From Paenibacillus azoreducens (GTDB taxonomy: Bacteria > Bacillota > Bacilli > Paenibacillales > Paenibacillaceae): DNA of 64,000 nt. Where the stretch lies: contig NZ_AP025343.1 in assembly GCF_021654775.1 (NCBI RefSeq), forward strand, positions 434,001 through 498,000, given 5' to 3'. Numbering within the stretch: the first letter of the stretch is position 1; each line of letters opens with the position of its first letter. The notes beneath the pieces are model-generated. The model was not told the origin of the DNA, searched no databases, and saw only the letters and a list, made by a program, of their open reading frames with translations. The translations under genes were made by a program, and so were the position numbers. Positions 18,046-27,077 of the stretch are shown one piece after another.

Positions 18046-18391
18046 TATAAGTTGGACTAAATAAATGGAACAATTCACCCGGCTGGCTCAACACCTTGAT
18101 TAGTACCTGATAAAAAAGCGAAAGTAGCGGAGGGGACGGAATCGATTCTTACGAAGCGGCAGCGTTCGCCTATAAGCTTTCCGTAGGAAAGCTATATAAG
18201 TGGAACTAAAGAAAAATGAAAAGGGATAGGCAAGAGGGGGGAATGATTCTGGAGAAGCAGAGCGTTCGCCTTTGTGAGCGGATTTCTACCATAGATTAGG
18301 TTCAAATCATAGAAATCTGGGAGCAACAGCGATCGAAAGAACATTACACCCGGCTGCCTCTTTCCGTTCATAATTATTGGTTCAACTTATA
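18046..18391. mobile_element. TA-flanked MITE copies A (decayed) and B (18195-18391)
   Basis: Copy B is 197 bp with inverted ends TATAAGTGGAAC... and ...GTTCAACTTATA, flanked by TA at 18193-18194 and 18392-18393. Its insertion split another repeat module, GGAAAGC-TA-GCATCG, whose uninterrupted form is at 23842-23856; this shows the TA duplication directly. Copy A (from 18046) keeps only a left end. The gap 18036-18550 has no gene. Confidence 0.75.
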
Positions 18392-18488
18392 TAGCATCGA
18401 AAGCATACGCTGTCTCCGAATTACTATCTTTTAAAGAACTAATTTCAGTAATGAGCCCAACTTATAACATAGAAAGATCAGGATGATG

Positions 18489-18524
18489 AATGGCACGAAG
18501 AACACTTTTGTTCCAAGTGCCATT
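18489..18524 (+). promoter_or_regulatory. Hairpin just upstream of the LplB-type permease gene
   Basis: AATGGCAC pairs with GTGCCATT, with an inner GAAC/GTTC stem, then TATAAT. It is 27 bases before the start codon and may protect the mRNA or attenuate read-through. Confidence 0.4.
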
Positions 18525-18550
18525 TATAATCATTCAGGAGGAGAAGAGAC

Positions 18551-19528
18551 GTGCCAAACCCTAACACGGAGAAGATCCTTACAGTGAACAAAACCACGCT
18601 ATCGTCACGGATATCCGCGTCACTTATGGGAACGCTCAAACATATCAAGCGTGATAGACAGCTATTGCTCCTCTTTCTGCCTTGCCTCGTATTTTATATT
18701 ATTTTTCGTTACGGGCCGTTGTACGGCTTGATTATCGCATTCAAAGACTACAACGTGTTCGAAGGAATCATGGGCAGTAAATGGGTAGGTCTTAAGCATT
18801 TTATCAAGTTTTTCTCAAGCAACGATTTCGTCCTGCTGTTCAAAAACACGCTGGCGCTCGGTTTCTTCACTTTGATCTTCGGGTTTCCGGTTCCGATTTT
18901 GCTTGCGATATCGCTGAATGAACTGCGGGTGAAGTGGCTGAAAAAATCCATTCAGACACTTACTTATTTGCCGGCGTTTTTGTCCGTCGTCATTATTTGC
19001 AGCATGGTCATTGACTTTTTGTCTCCAAGCACCGGCTTGATTAACAAGCTGATTGCCGCGCTCGGATTCGAGAAAATTTATTTTCTGATTATGCCTGAAT
19101 GGTTTCGCACCATTTATGTCTCATCGGATATTTGGGCCACCATGGGTTATGAAGCCATCATTTATCTAGCCGCGATCGCCGGCATTAATCCGACGTTGTA
19201 TGAAGCGGCCAGAGTGGATGGATGCAGCAGATTAAAAAGCCTGTGGCATATTACGATTCCAAGCCTGATGCCGACGATCCTTGTCATGTTCATTCTGAAA
19301 ACAGGCAGCATGATCCGGATTGGATACGAGAAGGTATTGCTGCTTTATACTCCGACGACGTATGAAGTGGCGGATGTATTCTCCACCTATGTGTACAGAA
19401 AAGGATTGATTGAATCGAACTATAGCTATGCTGCCGCTGTCGGCATGTTTGAAGCCTTGGTTGCGATGACCATGCTGCTGACAGCAAACTTCATAAGCAG
19501 AAAGGCTGGGGGTAAAGGGCTATGGTAG
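18551..19528 (+). CDS. Sugar ABC importer permease, LplB type
   Basis: 325 residues with six membrane segments. The EAA loop YEAARVDGCSRLKSLWHITI marks the ATPase contact of CUT1 sugar importers. GTG start, after GGAGG. It overlaps the next permease by seven bases. No ATPase is encoded nearby, which is normal for this class, as a shared MsmX-type ATPase usually serves it. It is 515 bases from its likely binding protein because repeats lie in between. Confidence 0.9.
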   Translation: MPNPNTEKILTVNKTTLSSRISASLMGTLKHIKRDRQLLLLFLPCLVFYIIFRYGPLYGLIIAFKDYNVFEGIMGSKWVGLKHFIKFFSSNDFVLLFKNTLALGFFTLIFGFPVPILLAISLNELRVKWLKKSIQTLTYLPAFLSVVIICSMVIDFLSPSTGLINKLIAALGFEKIYFLIMPEWFRTIYVSSDIWATMGYEAIIYLAAIAGINPTLYEAARVDGCSRLKSLWHITIPSLMPTILVMFILKTGSMIRIGYEKVLLLYTPTTYEVADVFSTYVYRKGLIESNYSYAAAVGMFEALVAMTMLLTANFISRKAGGKGLW

Positions 19529-20385
19529 GAGAATCAAAAGTCAACCTGTTCGGCATCATCAACGGTCTGCTCCTATGCTGCATTGCATTAATGACGGTCT
19601 ATCCGATTATTTATATTTTTTCGATATCCATCAGCGACACGGCTTCCGTGGTGCAGGGGAAAGTGACCTTGTTTCCCAAGGGCATTAACTTTGACGCCTA
19701 CATGGAGGTGTTGAAGGACGAACGGATACCCAGAGCTTATCTGAATACGATTTTCTATACGGGATTCGGAACCTTCATCAATTTGTTGTTAACTTCGATC
19801 GCAGCTTATCCATTGTCCCGCCCTGACTTCATTTGGCGCAAATATTGGATGTTTGGCATCGTATTAACGATGTTCCTCAATCCAGGCATCATTCCAAACT
19901 ATCTGATCGTGCAGGGGCTTGGACTGACGGATACGGTATGGGCGCTGGTCATTCCGAATGCGATTTGGACGATGGAACTCATCATTTTGAAGAGCTTTTA
20001 TGAGAATATGTCCTCGCAGGTTCGTGAAGCGGCGGTGATTGACGGTGCTTCGGAATACCGGATCCTGTTCCAGATTTTGATTCCGCTATCCAAACCGGCG
20101 CTGGCGTCGATCGGGCTCTTTTATTTCATGGGACACTGGAACAGCTTTTTCCTCCCGATGATTTATTTGAACGATTCCAGCATGTATCCGCTGCAGGTCG
20201 TACTCAGGGATATGCTCATATTTGATGAAGGCGGCGGCAAAAGTTTGGTCGATGCGGCGGCGCTTGCTCCACAGGCGAAGAAAAATGCGACGATCGTACT
20301 GTCGATGATACCGGTTCTGATGATCTATCCCTTTGTCCAAAAATACTTCGCTAAAGGCGTTATGTTAGGTTCTGAGAAGGGTTAA
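19522..20385 (+). CDS. Sugar ABC importer permease, LplC/YtcP type
   Basis: 287 residues, six membrane segments, EAA loop REAAVIDGASEYRILFQI. It overlaps the LplB-type gene (ATG inside the last codons) and so is translationally coupled. It forms the heterodimeric channel with that protein. The C-terminus (YFAKGVMLGSEKG) is the typical end of this family. Confidence 0.9.
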   Translation: MVGESKVNLFGIINGLLLCCIALMTVYPIIYIFSISISDTASVVQGKVTLFPKGINFDAYMEVLKDERIPRAYLNTIFYTGFGTFINLLLTSIAAYPLSRPDFIWRKYWMFGIVLTMFLNPGIIPNYLIVQGLGLTDTVWALVIPNAIWTMELIILKSFYENMSSQVREAAVIDGASEYRILFQILIPLSKPALASIGLFYFMGHWNSFFLPMIYLNDSSMYPLQVVLRDMLIFDEGGGKSLVDAAALAPQAKKNATIVLSMIPVLMIYPFVQKYFAKGVMLGSEKG

Positions 20386-20442
20386 ACGTTTTTTCCTGTA
20401 TAATGAATTGGATTAACGACACTGAGAAAGGATGACTACCGC

Positions 20443-22686
20443 TTGAAGCGCTTCTTTACGAATTTGGGTATCGTGCAAATCTTTTGTTCGCTGCTCTTAG
20501 TCATCGGCATCATGTATGTATCCAATTATTTTGTATACCGGAACTCCATCTCGGGAATTTACGACAAGGTCGCGCAAAACAACAATCTTGCAGTCAAAAC
20601 GATGATTCAATCTTTTGACGACAGCTTTCGGTCGATCAATAACATGATCCATTCCATTCACGGGCTTCCATACGACAGTTTGGAGTCGGAAGAAGACGGG
20701 CGTATTGATATGGTGAAGGTGTACACGATGCAGGACAGCATCGCCGCGCTCGTCTCTTCGGTGGATTTTATCGAGGAAGCGATCGTGTTTTACGATGACT
20801 ATGATCTTGCCATTACCTCGCTGGGCACAAGCAGTCTGAGCGATCTGTTTCAAAGGAAATACAAACATGATTTGTATAACGAGACTTATTGGCGCACGTA
20901 CATGAAAGGAAAAAATGCTTTTAAAGTACTGCCCGGACAGGATTTCAAAGTTGCGACGGCTTCCTCCTGGCAAAGGAAAAAGCTGATGGTGGCCGTTGAC
21001 GGCAACAAGATCCGCATCTCGAACAAACATATCATCATCCTGATCGATGAGGCGGCTTTGCTAAAGCACGTGAACCAGAAGGCAATGATTCCTGGAGCAT
21101 CGTTCATCGTGCTTGATCAGGACCGCAGCGTTGTGCTAAGCACGGACGCAAATTCCGATTTATCCGGGGTGCTCGACGAGGTATATTTCAATCCGGCCAG
21201 CGAGGCTTCTTTAACCAAAGAAGATTACCAATATCATTTTTATAAGTCGGATTTTAACGATTTTGTTTATATCAATAAAGTGCCGTACCAATTCCAGAAT
21301 ATCGATTCCGTGATCAAAGCCAACGAAATGATTATGTTAACGGCCATTATCTGTGCGATTCTCTTATCCGTGCTGCTCAGCATTTATTTGAACAGGCCGG
21401 TCAAAAAAATCATTCGTCAGCTTGGCGGCACCAGCCGCGGCAATGATTTCCGCAAAATTTTAAGCGGCGTCGTGAAAATGCAAATGGAGATTGAATCAAC
21501 CAGGCGGCAGCTGAAAGACGCGGAGTCGGAAGCGCGGAGAAGCGTTTTTTTGCAGGCCGTAGATGAATACGCTTTCGATTCCCAGCATGGATTGCAGCTG
21601 CAAAGCAGCTACAGCGATCTGGTGAGAGGGAAATATTTTGTCCTGATGATGGTTCATTTGGATCTGAGGGATAAGGGGCAGACGCCTTTGCCGATAGAGG
21701 GAATCGCCGCGGTTTTGCATACGGCTTTGCAGAAGGAGCATGATGACGTCCAGGTGTTCTATGACAAAAACCTGCATTTTGTCGCGCTTATTGGCATGGG
21801 GCAGCCCGGGGATCGCGCTATTTTGCTAAAAGACTTGAAAAGACTGTTTGCCGGTCTTGGGCAGGAAAGTTTGTCGGCTTATTCGGTATGGGCGAGCGTA
21901 AGCGAGCTATATGCTGCCGAACTGAAAAATTATAAGCTGGCCTACCGCAGCGCCATGAATGGCTTGTTATACAGAGCCGTGAATGAAACGTCCCATGTGC
22001 TGGATGCAGAGAAAATTCATTACGGATGGAGCATGTATTTCCCTTTTGACAAAATCGAGAAGCTTTCCAACTATCTATCAAACGGCAAGCTGCATGAAGG
22101 CAGGGAGATTATTTCGGAGACGTTTCGGGAAAACGCAAGCCGCAATGTCCATCAACACCAAATGGCGCATATCGCGAAAACCATGTTCCTGTACATACTG
22201 AGGCATGTCCATCCTAACGCCAATCAAGATGATGAGATGTATAAGCTGGAGCAGCGGTTTTTGCAAAAGATCGATTGCGCCCATGATTATCTGGAGATCG
22301 AGCAAGCCCTGATCGAAGCAGCCAAACATATTGCGAAGCACAGCAAACCGGAGGAGACGAACAAGTTGAATCCCGGATTTATTTCGCAGTACATCGAGCT
22401 GCATTATATGGAAAATTTATATTTGGATCATATCGCGGAGATCGTGGAAACTTCGCCGAAATATTTTTCGAGTTATTTTAAAAAGACGTTTGGCATCAAT
22501 TATGTCGAGTATCTCAACAAGGTGAGGTTGTCGCATGCCAAGGAACTGTTGAAGGACAGCACCTTATCAATCGGCGAGATCGGGGAAAAAACGGGGTATT
22601 TGAACTCCTCGACCTTCACGACGACCTTCAAAAAATATTACGGCATTTCTCCAAGCGAATTTCGGAAACAGCATGCAAATGAATAA
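20443..22686 (+). CDS. Membrane-bound AraC-family regulator
   Basis: 747 residues. TM1 (about 8-28), a large extracytoplasmic sensor region (about 30-295), TM2 (about 297-317), a cytoplasmic linker, and two AraC helix-turn-helix motifs in the last 105 residues (NLYLDHIAEIVETSPKYFSSY and SIGEIGEKTGYLNSSTFTTT). This layout belongs to single-protein sugar sensors that control adjacent Lpl-type importers. The start is a TTG ten bases after AAAGGA; no in-frame ATG is close, and a four-codon ATG frame (20432) ends on the TTG. It probably senses a saccharide and activates 16419-20385. Confidence 0.85.
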   Translation: MKRFFTNLGIVQIFCSLLLVIGIMYVSNYFVYRNSISGIYDKVAQNNNLAVKTMIQSFDDSFRSINNMIHSIHGLPYDSLESEEDGRIDMVKVYTMQDSIAALVSSVDFIEEAIVFYDDYDLAITSLGTSSLSDLFQRKYKHDLYNETYWRTYMKGKNAFKVLPGQDFKVATASSWQRKKLMVAVDGNKIRISNKHIIILIDEAALLKHVNQKAMIPGASFIVLDQDRSVVLSTDANSDLSGVLDEVYFNPASEASLTKEDYQYHFYKSDFNDFVYINKVPYQFQNIDSVIKANEMIMLTAIICAILLSVLLSIYLNRPVKKIIRQLGGTSRGNDFRKILSGVVKMQMEIESTRRQLKDAESEARRSVFLQAVDEYAFDSQHGLQLQSSYSDLVRGKYFVLMMVHLDLRDKGQTPLPIEGIAAVLHTALQKEHDDVQVFYDKNLHFVALIGMGQPGDRAILLKDLKRLFAGLGQESLSAYSVWASVSELYAAELKNYKLAYRSAMNGLLYRAVNETSHVLDAEKIHYGWSMYFPFDKIEKLSNYLSNGKLHEGREIISETFRENASRNVHQHQMAHIAKTMFLYILRHVHPNANQDDEMYKLEQRFLQKIDCAHDYLEIEQALIEAAKHIAKHSKPEETNKLNPGFISQYIELHYMENLYLDHIAEIVETSPKYFSSYFKKTFGINYVEYLNKVRLSHAKELLKDSTLSIGEIGEKTGYLNSSTFTTTFKKYYGISPSEFRKQHANE

Positions 22687-22704
22687 TTTGGAGTGAACGA
22701 CAAG

Positions 22705-23700
22705 ATGAAGACGATTACGACACAAAAAGGAAGCATTATCATCGCGGAGCGGGAAAAACCGGAGCTGCTAAGAGGTCATGTGCTCGTTCGGACAACGTAT
22801 TCAGCCATCAGTCCCGGCACGGAAATGATTTTTGTCAGGCAGGCATCCGATGAACCCGTTACGCTTGGCTACAATGCAGTAGGGATCGTAGAACAAGTAG
22901 GTGAAGGGGTCACACATATTAAGGTAGGCCAGCTTGTGGCTTGTTATGGCGCGCCGTATGTGCATCATGCGGAATGGCTGGCGGTTCCGGCCAATTTGGT
23001 TGCTGCCGTTCCCGATCATGTCGATCCCATGGAGGCTGCTTTTGCCGGTCTCGGGGCGATTGCCATTCATGCGCTTCGAGTGGCGGATTTGCGGTTTGGG
23101 GAATCGGTGATCGTTGTCGGGCTTGGCATCCTCGGCAACCTTATCGCGCAGATCGCCCAAGCGGCCGCATACAGAACCATGGGACTGGATGTAAGGGTTG
23201 ACCGGGTTGCCATGCTGCAGGAGCGTGGACTAACTCATGTATATCAAAGCCAGGCAGAAATGGAAGAACGGCTTCCGGATGCTGTCGGACGTTTCGGAGC
23301 GGATGCGGTTCTGCATTGCGCGAGCGGTCCGGGAGAGCAGCTTATCAACAGTTCGCTAAGTTGGATTCGCGATCGCGGGAAAATTGTCATTGTCGGCGAT
23401 TTGACGGCCCGGTTTTCCAGAGAATTGATGTTCGGAAAAGAAGCGCAGGTGCTTATATCGCGCGCAGGCGGTCCGGGCCGGTATGATGTTGGGTATGAGC
23501 GGGACAACCGGGATTATCCGGTTGGTTATGTACGCTGGACGGAAGGGCGAAACGTGGAGGAATATATCCGTTTATTGGCAGAGGGGCGCATCTCCATCAA
23601 GAAATTGATCACGAACGTCTATTCATTCGATGAGGCTGTGGAAGCCTATGAGAATTATAGAAGGCCAACGGAAACGATTGGGACCGTTTTTAAATACTAA
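22705..23700 (+). CDS. Medium-chain dehydrogenase/reductase (zinc-less alcohol dehydrogenase type)
   Basis: 331 residues. GroES-like N-terminal half and a Rossmann half with the nucleotide motif GLGILG. The catalytic-zinc cysteine of true alcohol dehydrogenases is replaced (SPGTE), so it is an MDR relative with unknown reaction, likely on a sugar or polyol. The ATG at 22705 sits nine bases after GGAGTG; a GTG at 22693 is within that site. It follows the AraC gene by 18 bases and is probably co-transcribed. Confidence 0.75.
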   Translation: MKTITTQKGSIIIAEREKPELLRGHVLVRTTYSAISPGTEMIFVRQASDEPVTLGYNAVGIVEQVGEGVTHIKVGQLVACYGAPYVHHAEWLAVPANLVAAVPDHVDPMEAAFAGLGAIAIHALRVADLRFGESVIVVGLGILGNLIAQIAQAAAYRTMGLDVRVDRVAMLQERGLTHVYQSQAEMEERLPDAVGRFGADAVLHCASGPGEQLINSSLSWIRDRGKIVIVGDLTARFSRELMFGKEAQVLISRAGGPGRYDVGYERDNRDYPVGYVRWTEGRNVEEYIRLLAEGRISIKKLITNVYSFDEAVEAYENYRRPTETIGTVFKY

Positions 23701-23707
23701 GCAACTA

Positions 23708-23987
23708 TATAAGTTGAACTAAAGAAATGGATAAGGACAGGGCAAGAGGGTTCAATAATCTAAAGTAGGACTATTTTAGATTATTGAACCTAGGAGAAAT
23801 GATTCTAGAGAAGCGGAGCGTTCGCCTAAAAGCTTTCCGAAGGAAAGCTAGCATCGTAAGCATATGCTTTGTGAGCGGATTTCTTCCATAGATTAGGTTC
23901 AAATCTTAGAAATCTGGGAGCAACAGCGATCGAAAGAACATTTCACCCGGCTGCCTCCATCCGTGCAAATCATTGGTTCAATTTATA
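23708..23987. mobile_element. TA-flanked MITE copy C, with two extra hairpin modules
   Basis: 280 bp with inverted ends TATAAGTTGAACT / GTTCAATTTATA and TA on both sides. Compared with copy B it has two inserted blocks: a perfect 14-bp-stem hairpin (23751-23788) and a CTTTCCGAAGGAAAG-containing block (about 23827-23868). It fills nearly all of the gap 23701-24023. Confidence 0.75.
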
Positions 23988-24023
23988 TAAAAAACCATTC
24001 CATACGACCGGAGGGCTGCTTTC

Positions 24024-25223
24024 ATGACAAGCCATCAGCCAGAAATTCGCCATATCGCAAACCGTGCGGAACTGGAGGCCGTTTACGATATTTTGGGAGA
24101 TGTATTTCCAGATGGAAGGGATTTTTTTCAAAAGCGTTTGGATCATGATTCAGCTTACGATTTAACTACCACTTGGATCGCTATGCAGCAGGGAGATATC
24201 GCTTCAACGGTACAAGTTTTCCCTTTTGCCAGCCGCATTGGGGATGCAGCGGTGAAAATCGGGGGGATCGGGAGTGTGGCTACGGTTCCCGCGTACCGCG
24301 GGCAAGGGCACTGCAGGCAAATACTGCGCAATCTCAGTGCATGGATGGAACAGCAGGAATATGACCTATCCTTGTTGTTTGCCGTCATCAATCCATTTTA
24401 TGAGAAGGCGGGTTGGCATACCGTACCGGAAACGATGTATGAAATGCGCAGGGCAGATATCACGTCCGAAACCAGCCGGGAGTATGGAATTATTCCATTT
24501 GATCCGTCCTATACGGAAGTCATTTCCGGCATTTACGAACAGTTTAATGCTGGTAATGCCGGTACGGTGATCCGGCCGCGGGGTCATTGGCACGACCGTT
24601 TGAACTGGCCGAAATGGCAGGCTTCTTCCTGCCTGCTGGCTGTGCGAAACGGAGTTGTTGTCGCATACGGGCATATTTCCGAAACAGCGGCGGACGGTGC
24701 GGCTTTTTTGGATGAATTATGTTATGCCAAGGGCGAGGACCAGGCGGCAATCCCTTTATTTCATGCACTAACCAAACAGCGTCCGGAAGCGGAGCGCATT
24801 TGGGTCAATCTTCCGGGCGATCATGCTTTGATCGAAAGCCTCTCCTCATGGGGAGCAGCGAAGAAGACATTGCCTTATATGATGTGGAAAATCATCAGAT
24901 TCCAGCCCCTGTTGGCCAAACTGGCTCCCGTTTTCCGGAGAAGGCTGCAAAGCAGCGGCGTGTTTGCGGATGTATCCCTTGAGATCGAATGGGAATGTGA
25001 CGGGAAAAAGGCTTATTTTCATTATTTAAACGGGGAAGCTGCAGTCGAGCCGAATCCACGTAAAGGGGCTGAATACTTGCATATCGGCTTAACCCAAAAG
25101 CAGTTCATAAGTTTGCTGCTGCACGGGTATGGCGGCACAGATGTGGAAACGCGGGGTTATCCCGTGCTCGAGGTTCTTTTTCCCAAGCAAAATTTCGTGT
25201 TTTATCTTACGGATCGATTCTAA
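24024..25223 (+). CDS. Eis-like GNAT N-acetyltransferase
   Basis: 399 residues. The first domain has the acetyl-CoA motif GIGSVATVPAYRGQGHCRQI (about 82-101); a second GNAT-like half and a C-terminal sterol-carrier-like domain (about 295-399) fit the Eis family, whose members acetylate amines or aminoglycosides. The substrate here is unknown. The ATG follows GGAGGG. Its stop codon TAA lies in the left end of a mini-MITE (25221-25295). Confidence 0.75.
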   Translation: MTSHQPEIRHIANRAELEAVYDILGDVFPDGRDFFQKRLDHDSAYDLTTTWIAMQQGDIASTVQVFPFASRIGDAAVKIGGIGSVATVPAYRGQGHCRQILRNLSAWMEQQEYDLSLLFAVINPFYEKAGWHTVPETMYEMRRADITSETSREYGIIPFDPSYTEVISGIYEQFNAGNAGTVIRPRGHWHDRLNWPKWQASSCLLAVRNGVVVAYGHISETAADGAAFLDELCYAKGEDQAAIPLFHALTKQRPEAERIWVNLPGDHALIESLSSWGAAKKTLPYMMWKIIRFQPLLAKLAPVFRRRLQSSGVFADVSLEIEWECDGKKAYFHYLNGEAAVEPNPRKGAEYLHIGLTQKQFISLLLHGYGGTDVETRGYPVLEVLFPKQNFVFYLTDRF

Positions 25224-25295
25224 AGTTGAACTAAAGGAAAATGATAAGGGACCACCAGGCTGCCTTCATTCAAACAATCATTGGTTCAAACTATA
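25221..25295. mobile_element. Mini-MITE copy D
   Basis: A 75-bp internally deleted relative of copies B and C: TAAAGTTGAACTAAAGG at the left and CATTGGTTCAAACTATA at the right. Its left end supplies the stop codon of the acetyltransferase gene. Confidence 0.6.
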
Positions 25296-25394
25296 CAAGA
25301 CGAAGGATTTAACCCAAATGAGGTGAATGCATATCCGGTTTATTTAAATCTGTTTCCAACCCCAAAGTTTGATCCGAAGATAGGAGAGATCAGA

Positions 25395-27062
25395 ATGAAA
25401 AAAATGATGTTCGCCCTTTGTCTGATCCTGTTCAGCGGGACGTTTTTCACCTTCGGAAGTATGGACGCCAAAGCGGCTGAGGGGCCTCGAGTTACCCTCG
25501 GCAGCCCTGCAAACAGCGTTCAAGTCGGTGACACGTTCAAGGTGCCGGTGAGCGGGGAAAATTTCAATGATTTATTTGGCGTTGAGGTTTCGTTAACGTA
25601 TGATTCCCAGGCATTGCGGGTGCTGGATGTAAAGGGCGGTGAAGGGTACGATACTTTTGGCGCTTACGAGGATGATGCCAATAAGGGAAAGCTTTATATT
25701 CCCGTGCTAAGAAAACAGCTGCAAGGAAGTCCGCAGGCCTCTGTTCGCCTGGCTGAAATTACGTTTAAGGCGTTGCAGGAGAAACAGGCCGCAGTCGAGA
25801 TTCGGCATGTGAAAGCCGTGAACAGCGAAAGATTTGTCAATGAGCAGGGATACAAAGATTTGAAAGTGCTTACATCGGATGTGGGCGAAGCGATAACGTT
25901 TAAAATCTCGAAGCAGGACGACCGAATCCCGTCTCCGGGCCAGGGGTCAGGTTCGGGATCAGGCAGCACAAGCGGGCAGACCGGAACCAATGCTTCGCCG
26001 GGCTCCAGCAAGGAACCGGTTTTGAATATGGATGCCATTTTGAAGGAAAAGGATCCGGTACGTGCCGCAGAGATGCTGCAAGCCTTGCTGAATGGGTTGA
26101 AATCGGAACCGGCTGCAGCGGACAAGGAGGTTGTGAAGAAGGCTGCATTATCCATCCTGGAAAAGCTATCGTCTGTCCCTGTAAACAAAGAGGTCGCAGA
26201 TACCTATGTGATAGCTCCAGAGGATGTGAGCAAACGGAAAACGCTTTTGGCGGGTCTGAAAGCATCCTTGGCTCAGTGGAAGATGAATACGGCGGAAATC
26301 AACAAGATCGAACTCAATGCAGTGATGGAATATACGCTGGGCGGACGCGATGCCAATAAACTGGGCGTATATCGTTACAACGCGGATACGGCTGCTTGGG
26401 AATATGTCAGGGAAGCCGTCCATCAGGTGCAGGCCGGGAAATTCATGCTGGTTGTAAAGCAGGCCGGGACTTACCGTGTAATGGAGTATGCCAAGTCGTA
26501 TGAGGATATCTCCGGCATTTATGCGGAAGCCCGATATGCGATTGAGGTCTTGACTGCGAAGCATATCGTGAAAGGGACGTCGGAGACGATATTTTCGCCT
26601 GGCAAACCGGTGACCCGCGCCGAATTTTCTTCCATGATCGTGAGAGCGCTTTCCTTGGGCCCGCTTGTGACGGATCCTAAGGGAGAGACTGTCTATTCGG
26701 ACGTTAGGAAAGGCGATTGGTATTACGAAGACGTGAAAACTCTGCAGCAGCTCCAAATGATTAAAGGTTTCGACGATGGTACGTTCAGGCCGAATGATCC
26801 AGTGACCCGCGAGCAGATGGTCGTCATGATGATGAATGCACTGCAAGCCTTGGGTCAGGTTCCGACTGGCAATATGCAAGCTTCAGGCGAGCCGTTTGCG
26901 GATCAACAGGCGATTAGCTCTTGGGCTAAATCGTCGGTAAACAAGGCAAAAGAAATGAAGATCATCTCGGGTACGGGCCAGAACATGTTTATGCCGAAAC
27001 AGTCTTCGAATCGTGCCGATACGGCCGTGTTGGTTTGGAAAATGCTTCAGCATTCGAAATAG
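25395..27062 (+). CDS. Cell-surface cohesin protein with three SLH domains
   Basis: 555 residues. Signal peptide 1-28 (cut near AKA-AEG), one cohesin domain (about 32-172, starting RVTLGSPANSVQVGDTFKV), a Gly/Ser linker (about 180-206), a helical/beta middle region, then three S-layer homology domains (about 372-428, 435-488, 501-555; TRAE, TREQ and NRAD motifs). SLH domains bind pyruvylated wall polymer; the cohesin can bind a dockerin. The start is the ATG at 25395 after GGAGAG; the longer upstream frame has no signal peptide. It is 15 bases before two dockerin genes, so it is probably their surface receptor. Confidence 0.85.
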   Translation: MKKMMFALCLILFSGTFFTFGSMDAKAAEGPRVTLGSPANSVQVGDTFKVPVSGENFNDLFGVEVSLTYDSQALRVLDVKGGEGYDTFGAYEDDANKGKLYIPVLRKQLQGSPQASVRLAEITFKALQEKQAAVEIRHVKAVNSERFVNEQGYKDLKVLTSDVGEAITFKISKQDDRIPSPGQGSGSGSGSTSGQTGTNASPGSSKEPVLNMDAILKEKDPVRAAEMLQALLNGLKSEPAAADKEVVKKAALSILEKLSSVPVNKEVADTYVIAPEDVSKRKTLLAGLKASLAQWKMNTAEINKIELNAVMEYTLGGRDANKLGVYRYNADTAAWEYVREAVHQVQAGKFMLVVKQAGTYRVMEYAKSYEDISGIYAEARYAIEVLTAKHIVKGTSETIFSPGKPVTRAEFSSMIVRALSLGPLVTDPKGETVYSDVRKGDWYYEDVKTLQQLQMIKGFDDGTFRPNDPVTREQMVVMMMNALQALGQVPTGNMQASGEPFADQQAISSWAKSSVNKAKEMKIISGTGQNMFMPKQSSNRADTAVLVWKMLQHSK

Positions 27063-27077
27063 GGGGGGAAGTCGCTT

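Noticed and set aside
18036..18550. Pseudogene or IS remnant between binding protein and permease
   Set aside because: No transposase-like residues in any frame; the sequence is fully explained by repeat modules and MITE ends.
25281..25394. Longer N-terminus of the cohesin-SLH protein
   Set aside because: It would place 38 non-hydrophobic residues before the signal peptide and starts within a mini-MITE.
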